11,033 nucleotides of DNA from Candidatus Microgenomates bacterium (GTDB lineage Bacteria > Patescibacteriota > Microgenomatia > UBA1406 > GWC2-37-13), in the NCBI GenBank assembly GCA_016178125.1, contig JACOTV010000026.1, forward strand, positions 1-11,033. The letters are read 5' to 3'. Positions 6,956-11,033 of this stretch are shown here, one piece after another. Position 1 is the stretch's first letter, and every line of letters starts with the position of its first letter. A program made the translations under genes and the position numbers. The notes beneath the pieces were generated by a model that did not search any database, was not told the DNA's origin, and saw only the letters and a list, made by a program, of their open reading frames with translations.

Positions 6956-7801
6956 ATGCTCACCACCGGTATAATCGCATTCCGCGAATTTTTGGAAGCG
7001 TTTCTCATAGTAGGCGTATTCTTGGGAATTTCGCGTAAGCTAAAGCTTAAAAAAGAACTCGAAATTGGCCTTGCTGCGGCTTTGGGGGTCGTGCTCTCAT
7101 TAGTGCTTTCGATCGTCACATACACCGTTGGTGATCGTGCTCGTCATATCTTCAACGTCCAGAATGCCGAATTTTTGGAAAACTATCTCTTAGTATTCTC
7201 GGGTCTCTTTATCTCGTACGTTATTTTCTCGCTCCATAAAACCATGCGCCGCGATCGCGGAGGTAAGCTGTTGATTGCACACAAAAAACTCCAAGAAAAC
7301 GCATTTGATCTGTCGCTCTTTTTCACCATTGTCTTCATGGTGTTTCGCGAGGGGTTTGAGATAGCCTTGTTTACCGCGAGTGTGTCACTGTTTTCGGACT
7401 TTATGCAAAACGTAGGTGGACTCCTATTGGGGTTTGCCGGTGCCGCAATTGTCGGTATTTCGACGTTTTTCGCCTACATTAAACTTCCCATCGGTAAGGT
7501 CTTTAAATACACCGGATACCTCATTATTTTGCTCGGCGCGGCGCTTACTCAGATTGGTATAACGGAGCTCTTTGAGCTGTACTTCAACATCCACATTTCA
7601 GACCTCGTTTCGTTTCATTTGTTCTTTTTGCCTGACGAACATTCGGTTGTGGGGCACTTTATCCGCTCCTTTACCGGACTCGATCGAGAGTTCAGTTTGG
7701 CCCGTCTGGGCCTGATGGCTGCCTACATAGGCGTGATCTATATCCTCTTTATGAGGCAGAAAACGCATATTCCCCCCACACGGCGTGAAAATAGCGTATA
7801 A
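6956..7801 (+). CDS. FTR1-family iron permease
   Basis: A 281-residue integral membrane protein with about seven hydrophobic segments. It carries two R-E-x-x-E motifs, the iron-exchange signature of the FTR1/EfeU family: R10-E-F-L-E14 in the first membrane helix and R131-E-G-F-E135 in the fourth. Length and spacing match bacterial FTR1 permeases, which move ferric (or oxidised ferrous) iron across the cytoplasmic membrane. In yeast and E. coli this family works with an iron oxidase partner (Fet3, or EfeO/EfeB); none is seen here. The immediate upstream neighbour is instead the PQQ-type dehydrogenase. The first motif has Phe where REGLE is usual, a small deviation that keeps the charged residues. 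The stop codon overlaps the -10 of the next gene. Confidence 0.92.
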   Translation: MLTTGIIAFREFLEAFLIVGVFLGISRKLKLKKELEIGLAAALGVVLSLVLSIVTYTVGDRARHIFNVQNAEFLENYLLVFSGLFISYVIFSLHKTMRRDRGGKLLIAHKKLQENAFDLSLFFTIVFMVFREGFEIALFTASVSLFSDFMQNVGGLLLGFAGAAIVGISTFFAYIKLPIGKVFKYTGYLIILLGAALTQIGITELFELYFNIHISDLVSFHLFFLPDEHSVVGHFIRSFTGLDREFSLARLGLMAAYIGVIYILFMRQKTHIPPTRRENSV

Positions 7802-7802
7802 T
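7797..7802 (+). promoter_or_regulatory. consensus -10 element of the RRM protein gene
   Basis: A perfect TATAAT overlaps the stop codon of the permease gene. It predicts a start near 7809, giving a leader of about 65 bases, the longest protein-coding leader inferred in this window. No clear -35 is seen at 17 bases, so the promoter may be weak or need another factor. Confidence 0.55.
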
Positions 7803-7808
7803 TAACTC

Positions 7809-7851
7809 TGTACTCATTCAATCTGGATCAACTCTCGATTGAAGCAGTACA
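7809..7851 (+). promoter_or_regulatory. 5'-terminal stem-loop in the RRM gene leader
   Basis: TGTACT (7809-7814) pairs with AGTACA (7846-7851), and TTCAATC (7817-7823) with GATTGAA (7837-7843). Only a symmetric 2x2 internal loop separates the two helices, and a 13-base loop closes them. That is 13 Watson-Crick pairs. It would form at or next to the predicted 5' end of the mRNA, ten bases before the Shine-Dalgarno. It may stabilise the mRNA, sense temperature, or be a binding site for the RRM protein itself. Confidence 0.6.
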
Positions 7852-7860
7852 CTGCATGAT

Positions 7861-7870
7861 AGGAGGTGAT
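7861..7870 (+). promoter_or_regulatory. perfect extended Shine-Dalgarno of the RRM gene
   Basis: AGGAGGTGAT is a ten-base match to the standard 16S anti-Shine-Dalgarno. It is by far the strongest ribosome binding site in the window. It overlaps the in-frame GTG at 7866, so that GTG can hardly be the initiation codon used with this site. The in-frame ATA at 7875 is eight bases after AGGAGG, the usual distance. Confidence 0.8.
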
Positions 7871-8174
7871 TCATATAGATAACAATAAAATATTCGTCGG
7901 TAGTCTTCCTTGGGCAATTAACAGCGATTCACTCGCAGAAATTTTCGCTCAGTATGGGGAAATCGTCGAATCAACCGTAATCACTGATCGTGACACAGGT
8001 CGTTCAAAAGGATTTGGTTTCGTAACGTTTTCAAGCCCTGAAAGCGCTCAAAAAGCACTTGAAATGGATGGACGTGAAGTCGAAGGCCGTAAGATCGTAG
8101 TTAACATCGCAAAACCGCGCGAACCCCGTAATGACGGATTCCGCCGCGATGACCGTTTTAAACGTGGTCACTAA
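7866..8174 (+). CDS. RRM-domain RNA-binding protein, probably initiated at an ATA codon (7875)
   Basis: A single RNA recognition motif fills the protein. Numbered from the in-frame GTG at 7866 (102 residues), RNP2 is IFVGSL (9-14) and RNP1 is KGFGFVTF (48-55), with the usual aromatic residues for RNA contact. A short Arg/Asp-rich tail follows. Such single-RRM proteins in bacteria are cytoplasmic, bind RNA, and are often cold-responsive in cyanobacteria. The start is unusual: GTG lies inside the Shine-Dalgarno and no in-frame ATG exists nearby. ATA at 7875 has ideal spacing and would give a 100-residue protein whose first residues before the K-I-F-V-G strand match the usual family length. ATT at 7869 is possible but too close to the site. 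An overlapping eight-codon frame (7856-7882) has the only ATG. The zinc-ribbon gene follows after 28 bases. Confidence 0.93.
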   Translation: MIHIDNNKIFVGSLPWAINSDSLAEIFAQYGEIVESTVITDRDTGRSKGFGFVTFSSPESAQKALEMDGREVEGRKIVVNIAKPREPRNDGFRRDDRFKRGH

Positions 8175-8202
8175 TCAATAGCCAATTTTTTTAAACAAGA
8201 GA

Positions 8203-8466
8203 ATGCCGATGAATCAAACATATAGTAATCCGTGCATACGGTGCGGTCGTGAAAGGATAGTCTCCAAAACGTCTAAAGAGCGTGTTGGTAATTCTGTTAT
8301 TGTCACCACTTTAACCGTATGCCCGGATCCGGCTTGTCAGAAAGAAGTTGAGCGAGAAAATCGCCGGATGCGCGACAAGAAGCTCGCTATGAAACGTAAA
8401 AGTGAAGAGCGCGCCGAACAACGAAAAGCCACTAGAGACGCAGTCCGCGCGGCAAAAAACGCTTAA
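8203..8466 (+). CDS. small zinc-ribbon protein with charged helical tail
   Basis: An 87-residue protein. C11-x-x-C14 and C40-x4-C45 form a four-cysteine zinc-ribbon-like pair of knuckles, separated by a short beta-hairpin region (NSVIVTTLTV). Residues 46-87 are a highly basic and acidic helix (many Arg, Lys, Glu and Ala), likely to bind nucleic acid or the ribosome, or to form a coiled coil. The function is not known. There are ATGs at 8203 and 8209; the first is used, with a weak AAGAGA before it. It follows the RRM gene by 28 bases with no promoter seen between them, so the two are probably co-transcribed, which supports an RNA-related role by context only. Confidence 0.8.
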   Translation: MPMNQTYSNPCIRCGRERIVSKTSKERVGNSVIVTTLTVCPDPACQKEVERENRRMRDKKLAMKRKSEERAEQRKATRDAVRAAKNA

Positions 8467-8572
8467 CCTCCCCTTCAAATCCAAATACCCTCCCTTTTTT
8501 GTCAATCCCCAGCCAGAATTACCCCAATGACACTCCCCTCCTCGATCAAGTATTTGAGGCTAAAACACACCA

Positions 8573-8594
8573 GCAAGCTAACATTAATGCTTGC
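8573..8594. repeat. inverted repeat GCAAGC/GCTTGC just before the ncRNA promoter
   Basis: GCAAGC (8573-8578) and GCTTGC (8589-8594) are perfect 6-base inverted repeats around a 10-base A/T-rich centre. The second arm ends five bases before the -35 element at 8600. It has no T-run, so it is a better candidate for an operator than for a terminator. The rest of 8467-8599 shows only C-rich tracts and no gene. Confidence 0.35.
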
Positions 8595-8599
8595 AGCCC

Positions 8600-8629
8600 T
8601 TGACAGAACCTGGGGGTCCATGATATAAT
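8600..8629 (+). promoter_or_regulatory. consensus sigma-70-type promoter of the structured RNA
   Basis: TTGACA (8600-8605) and TATAAT (8624-8629) are both perfect consensus hexamers, 18 bases apart. This is the best promoter in the window. Transcription should begin near 8636. Confidence 0.85.
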
Positions 8630-8635
8630 ATGACT

Positions 8636-8874
8636 TAGGTTTAAGGATACATATCTGCTTAAATCTTCGTTTCGTTTAGTCTTCTTTACAGAACTACGTA
8701 AACTGAATCACTCAAAATCACGACGGTCATGAACAATTGTTTTCGAAAGGACCAGTCACGAGAAGAGCCCCGTAAATCCATAAGCGTTTTACGAGTGTAA
8801 ATCACCGAGAGAATTTAGGCAGATATCTATTCTTAAGCGCCACCCCGCCTTTACATTGGAGGCGGTTTTTTTTT
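8636..8874 (+). ncRNA. structured non-coding RNA of unknown family
   Basis: A transcript of about 235 bases is bounded by a consensus promoter and a strong intrinsic terminator, with no convincing open frame. Bases 8639-8664 pair with 8813-8838 in a 26-position helix with one C-C mismatch and three G-U pairs. Inside it are a hairpin TTTAC (8685-8689)/GTAAA (8698-8702), a hairpin GAC-GGTC (8722-8728)/GACC-A-GTC (8750-8757) enclosing the palindrome AACAATTGTT, and a hairpin CGTAAA (8771-8776)/TTTACG (8788-8793). CACTC (8709-8713) and GAGTG (8793-8797) could close the last two together. The closing helix recalls 6S RNA, but the inside looks branched. tmRNA, RNase P, SRP and common riboswitch signatures are not seen. 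It could also be a leader of the next gene, but that gene has its own promoter after the terminator. Confidence 0.75.
8845..8874 (+). terminator. intrinsic terminator of the structured RNA
   Basis: CCGCCT (8845-8850) pairs with AGGCGG (8860-8865), extended by two G-U pairs, with a five-base loop, and is followed directly by nine T residues (8866-8874). It is the only clear rho-independent terminator in the window. Confidence 0.93.
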
Positions 8875-8878
8875 AGGC

Positions 8879-8908
8879 TTGCATCCGCACAAAAAAGTCT
8901 TTACTATG
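8879..8908 (+). promoter_or_regulatory. putative promoter of the small membrane protein gene
   Basis: TTGCAT (8879-8884) and TACTAT (8903-8908) are 18 bases apart. The ATG at 8916 follows seven bases after the -10, so the transcript would be leaderless. A TATAAT at 8912-8917 overlaps the ATG and is too close to serve this start. Confidence 0.45.
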
Positions 8909-8915
8909 GAATATA

Positions 8916-9134
8916 ATGCTCGTCCGTGTAATAATCACCAACACTCCCCTTTCAAGGCGTACCGTTCGCTTCATGATTAAGATGACCGTGATTTCAGCCC
9001 TTATGTATTTTTTCGGTGTGGTGAGCCTCGCCGCGGTCTTCACGTTCTACGGTATAACTAAGCTTCTTTCTCGCCGCAACACCCCCCAGTTTTCCTATAA
9101 AAAATCACGCCCTCTTAAGAAAAAAGCTTCCTAG
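8916..9134 (+). CDS. small basic single-pass membrane protein
   Basis: A 72-residue protein with no recognised family. A basic N-terminus (residues 1-22, including RRTVRF) precedes one membrane segment (about 23-47, VISALMYFFGVVSLAAVFTFYGI). The cytoplasmic-type tail is strongly basic (LLSRR, YKKSRPLKKK). By the positive-inside rule both ends are basic, so topology is unclear. Starts at M20 or M23 would remove the first basic part, but the promoter-like sequence just before 8916 favours the long form. It sits between the structured RNA and a long hairpin. Nothing shows what it does; it may be a membrane-bound adaptor or a small stress protein. Confidence 0.6.
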   Translation: MLVRVIITNTPLSRRTVRFMIKMTVISALMYFFGVVSLAAVFTFYGITKLLSRRNTPQFSYKKSRPLKKKAS

Positions 9135-9142
9135 ATTTTGAT

Positions 9143-9199
9143 CTCAACGCAAGGCTACCGCGTGAACCTCGTAGGTTCACAGGGTAGGCTCATGTTGAG
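9143..9199. repeat. long interrupted hairpin between the small membrane protein and the MgtC-like gene
   Basis: Three nested perfect arms share one centre: CTCAAC (9143-9148) with GTTGAG (9194-9199), CTACC (9155-9159) with GGTAG (9183-9187), and GTGAACCT (9162-9169) with AGGTTCAC (9173-9180). They are separated by symmetric 6x6 and 2x2 internal loops and closed by a three-base loop. That is 19 pairs over 57 bases. No T-run follows on either strand. It may be an mRNA 3' end structure for the preceding gene, part of a small RNA, or a palindromic element. Confidence 0.7.
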
Positions 9200-9258
9200 T
9201 ATGAAAAAGCGCGTGCATTTAAGAAGAAGACCCACCGCGTCGTTAACGAACAGGATGG

Positions 9259-9264
9259 TATAAT
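9259..9264 (+). promoter_or_regulatory. consensus -10 element of the MgtC/DUF4010 gene
   Basis: A perfect TATAAT ends eight bases before the ATG at 9273, giving a leader of about two bases. No good -35 is present at 17 bases. Confidence 0.5.
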
Positions 9265-9272
9265 AGAGCCTC

Positions 9273-10616
9273 ATGGAAGGCCAAATAATATATCGTATCG
9301 GACTCGCTGTTGTATTAGGTGCTTTTATAGGTCTTGAGCGGCAGATCCATCAGACGAACGAAATTGGCAATAAAAAAGGAAGTGAAATTGGTCTCCGCAC
9401 CTTTTCTCTCATTGCGCTCTTGGGTGCAATCGCGGGTCTTCTTTCACCACAACTGCCCGTTCTGGCTGGGTCTCTTGGCGCTTTTATGGGTCTTCTGATA
9501 TTCTTTTACTACTTTTTTGATAGCTGGTTTACCCGTGACTACGGATTTACGACCGAAATGGCTATGGGGTATGTCTTCTTAATGGGGTATCTGTTAGGTG
9601 TCGCTGTGCTGTCACCCCTTCTCTTAGTCGGGATTACGATTTTGGTGGCGGTTATATTGTCACGTAAGGACATGATTCACAAAGCGACTGAAAGCATTCA
9701 CCGCAAAGAATTACAGTCGTTTACGTCATATCTCGTGATTGCGCTCATTATCCTGCCTCTTCTGCCTGACAGGTCATTTGCCATAACTGATATTCCGTTT
9801 GTTGGTGAAATAGCGAAGGAGATTGGCACTAATCGGGCGCTCAGTGCCCCTTTTTTAAACCCTCACACGCTGTGGCTGTACGTTGCACTCATCTCCGGGG
9901 TCGATGTAGCAGGGTATATTTTAGAGCGAGTCGTAGGGCAAAAAAAAGGATGGTTCTTGACGAGTCTGGTGGGTGGGCTTATTTCTTCGACCGCCACAAC
10001 GTATTCACTCGCCAAAGAATCAGTCGGGTCGAAGATCCCGCGGTTACTGGTGAGTGCCGCAATCTTGGCTAATTTGGCGTCGTTTGTACAGATTGCGGCA
10101 CTCATGGCGCCGCTTAACAAAGAGCTGTTTGCACGTACTCTGCCTGTACTTGGCATGATAATGCTCGGTGGCGGCGCAGTATGTGCGTGGTTTCTTCTGC
10201 GCCGCACCACTGCTGATGTACCAGTAAAAAGCAATGCGGTGCGAAAGGCCACAAAATCGTCTTCGCATCGTTTGTTTAGCATCTATCCTGCCCTCAAATT
10301 TGTTGGTTTGTACTTGGGAATTAGCATTATTTCAAAGCTCGCGTATAGCTTGTTTGGAACAACCGGATTCATTGTCTCGATGGGTATTGCGGCGCTTACC
10401 GGCATGGACGCCGTTACGGTCGCCCTCGCTCAATTTGCCGGCGGCCAGATAGACTATCGTCTTGCACTGGCGGCATTCGTATTCGCCAACTTCGTAAACC
10501 TTACGACCAAAGCCGTATTCTCATTCACCGCCGGCTCACGTGAGTTTGGCGTTCGTTTCCTCATGGGGAGCGTTGCGATGTCTGCTGCGGGGGTCTTGGG
10601 CATCCTTCTCTTCTGA
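9273..10616 (+). CDS. MgtC/SapB-family membrane protein with C-terminal DUF4010 domain
   Basis: A 447-residue polytopic membrane protein with about 12 hydrophobic segments. The N-terminal part matches the MgtC/SapB family: GLERQ (20-24) at the end of the first helix and GLRTFSLIALLGAIAGL (40-56). The C-terminal half matches DUF4010, with GGLISSTATTYSLA (234-247) and the late ALTGMDAVTVALAQFAGG segment. This two-domain form (COG3174 type) is found widely in bacteria. Short MgtC proteins affect magnesium homeostasis and F-ATPase; the role of the long form is not established, though transport is likely. The start at 9273 keeps the first membrane helix intact. The stop is TGA, followed 21 bases later by tRNA-Ser. 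No frame damage is seen. Confidence 0.92.
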   Translation: MEGQIIYRIGLAVVLGAFIGLERQIHQTNEIGNKKGSEIGLRTFSLIALLGAIAGLLSPQLPVLAGSLGAFMGLLIFFYYFFDSWFTRDYGFTTEMAMGYVFLMGYLLGVAVLSPLLLVGITILVAVILSRKDMIHKATESIHRKELQSFTSYLVIALIILPLLPDRSFAITDIPFVGEIAKEIGTNRALSAPFLNPHTLWLYVALISGVDVAGYILERVVGQKKGWFLTSLVGGLISSTATTYSLAKESVGSKIPRLLVSAAILANLASFVQIAALMAPLNKELFARTLPVLGMIMLGGGAVCAWFLLRRTTADVPVKSNAVRKATKSSSHRLFSIYPALKFVGLYLGISIISKLAYSLFGTTGFIVSMGIAALTGMDAVTVALAQFAGGQIDYRLALAAFVFANFVNLTTKAVFSFTAGSREFGVRFLMGSVAMSAAGVLGILLF

Positions 10617-10620
10617 GTGG

Positions 10621-10626
10621 TAAAAT
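10621..10626 (+). promoter_or_regulatory. putative -10 element of tRNA-Ser
   Basis: TAAAAT lies 11 bases before the mature 5' end of the tRNA, a suitable distance for a short 5' leader. The -35 region (near 10596-10601, TTGGGC) is weak and 19 bases away. Confidence 0.35.
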
Positions 10627-10637
10627 AGGTACCTATA

Positions 10638-10725
10638 GGAGAGGTCGCATAGTTGGTCTAGTGCGCAGACCTGGAAAGTCTGTACATTCGCAAGGATGTC
10701 GGGGGTTCGAATCCCCCCCTCTCCG
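10638..10725 (+). tRNA. tRNA-Ser (anticodon GGA)
   Basis: The 88-base gene folds into a full cloverleaf. The acceptor stem pairs GGAGAGG (10638-10644) with CCTCTCC (10718-10724) and has discriminator G at 10725. The anticodon arm CAGAC/GTCTG encloses CTGGAAA with anticodon GGA at 10673-10675. A long variable arm (ACATT/GATGT) marks a class II tRNA, and the T arm GGGGG/CCCCC encloses TTCGAAT. Type II form plus GGA gives serine, reading UCC and UCU. The 3' CCA is not encoded (CAG follows the discriminator), so it must be added by a CCA-adding enzyme. Confidence 0.97.
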
Positions 10726-10737
10726 CAGAATCGGGTG

Positions 10738-10743
10738 TACAAT
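10738..10743 (+). promoter_or_regulatory. putative -10 element of the last gene
   Basis: TACAAT ends 12 bases before the ATG at 10756, giving a leader of about six bases. It lies just after the tRNA, so read-through from the tRNA promoter is also possible. Confidence 0.3.
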
Positions 10744-10755
10744 CATCCTCAGCGT

Positions 10756-11033
10756 ATGTCCGAACGCATTACTGCAGGGACGATATCGGGATGTGCAGAA
10801 CGCACAATCGAAGTGCACAGTGCGGTTGAAATGTTCGCTGGAGGATATGAGCGAAAGAAGTACCTAGAAGGCACATTGGGAACAAAACATATTTCACTTG
10901 TCGAGCGCTCTGGTTCCCCCGAAAAACTTCAATACTACGCAAGACACTGGCAGGCTTTTAGAGATATTGGCTTGCCGGTTGTACCTACCTTAAGAACAAG
11001 TTCGAGCGGAAGTTTACTAGCGACGGATCTTAA
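10756..11033 (+). CDS. unrecognised protein, N-terminal part only (runs off the window)
   Basis: An open frame of 92 codons starts at ATG 10756 and has no stop before the end of the window. The visible part has no signal peptide or membrane segment. It includes EMFAGGYERKKYLEGTLGTKHISLVER (given here as about residues 25-51) and, further on, RHWQAFRDIGLPVVPTLR (63-80) and SGSLLATDL. The order of strand, Glu/Lys-rich helix, and a GLPV-P-T-R strand followed by LLATDL recalls the N-lobe of protein-kinase-like or aminoglycoside-phosphotransferase-like folds, but no kinase motif is complete here, so this is only a guess. The codon use looks like the rest of the window. The frame starts 30 bases after tRNA-Ser. 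Confidence 0.7.
   Translation, partial: MSERITAGTISGCAERTIEVHSAVEMFAGGYERKKYLEGTLGTKHISLVERSGSPEKLQYYARHWQAFRDIGLPVVPTLRTSSSGSLLATDL

Noticed and set aside
7856..7882. Eight-codon frame (ATG at 7856) as a leader peptide or evidence of a frameshift in the RRM gene
   Set aside because: It has no ribosome site of its own. The RRM protein is complete in its own frame, so no frameshift is needed. Translational coupling to ATA remains possible but unsupported.
8467..8599. Terminator for the zinc-ribbon gene at the T-run 8498-8503
   Set aside because: The six T residues follow a C-rich tract with no complementary G-rich arm, so no hairpin can form before them.
8729..8800. 23-codon open frame inside the structured RNA, considered as a tmRNA tag or small peptide
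   Set aside because: No Shine-Dalgarno, no tag-like C-terminus, and no tRNA-like ends with a T-loop. The frame overlaps two stable hairpins.
9863..10282. 139-codon minus-strand frame inside the MgtC/DUF4010 gene
   Set aside because: The plus-strand gene has clear family motifs throughout. The opposite frame has no promoter, ribosome site or recognisable sequence.
1..11033. CRISPR array, insertion sequence, prophage or integrase gene
   Set aside because: No regularly spaced repeats, transposase motifs or phage-type genes were seen, and tRNA-Ser shows no duplicated 3' end or integrase within the window.

Overview
The window looks like chromosomal DNA from a Patescibacteria (CPR) bacterium, probably of the Parcubacteria group. 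The inference rests on content: a membrane-anchored Mur-ligase-type N-terminus with the Y-x-(x)-Q-x-K-E-Y-R-x-D-R signature common in CPR genomes, a stand-alone RRM protein, a small zinc-ribbon protein, short anchored exported proteins and few Shine-Dalgarno sequences. TGA is used as a normal stop (positions 388-390 and 10614-10616), which argues against the recoded Gracilibacteria/Absconditabacteria. I see no transposase, phage gene or CRISPR array.

The left part (1-5013) is all on the minus strand and is about the cell envelope. In transcription order it holds an unrecognised 181-residue protein, a large secreted M23-type peptidase, a small membrane-anchored protein, a membrane-anchored DsbA-like thiol oxidoreductase, an alpha/beta hydrolase, and the start of a MurF-like ligase whose ATG overlaps the hydrolase stop by four bases. 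The direction switches at a divergent promoter region (5014-5136).

The right part (5137-11033) is all on the plus strand. It holds a coiled-coil protein, an anchored six-bladed-propeller (PQQ-type) sugar dehydrogenase, an FTR1-type iron permease, an RRM RNA-binding protein with an unusual start region, and a zinc-ribbon protein. A 450-base stretch without a protein gene follows, carrying a strongly supported structured RNA with its own promoter and terminator. After it come a small basic membrane protein, a long interrupted hairpin, an MgtC/DUF4010 membrane protein, tRNA-Ser(GGA), and an unrecognised gene running off the end.

Two things stand out. First, the RNA at about 8636-8874: consensus promoter, a 26-position helix joining its ends, internal hairpins and a textbook terminator, matching no RNA family I can recall. 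Second, the RRM gene: its mRNA should begin with a stem-loop, it has a 10-base perfect Shine-Dalgarno, and the only well-spaced in-frame start codon is ATA. In contrast, most other genes have a -10 hexamer only about 6-12 bases before the ATG, which suggests leaderless or nearly leaderless transcripts.
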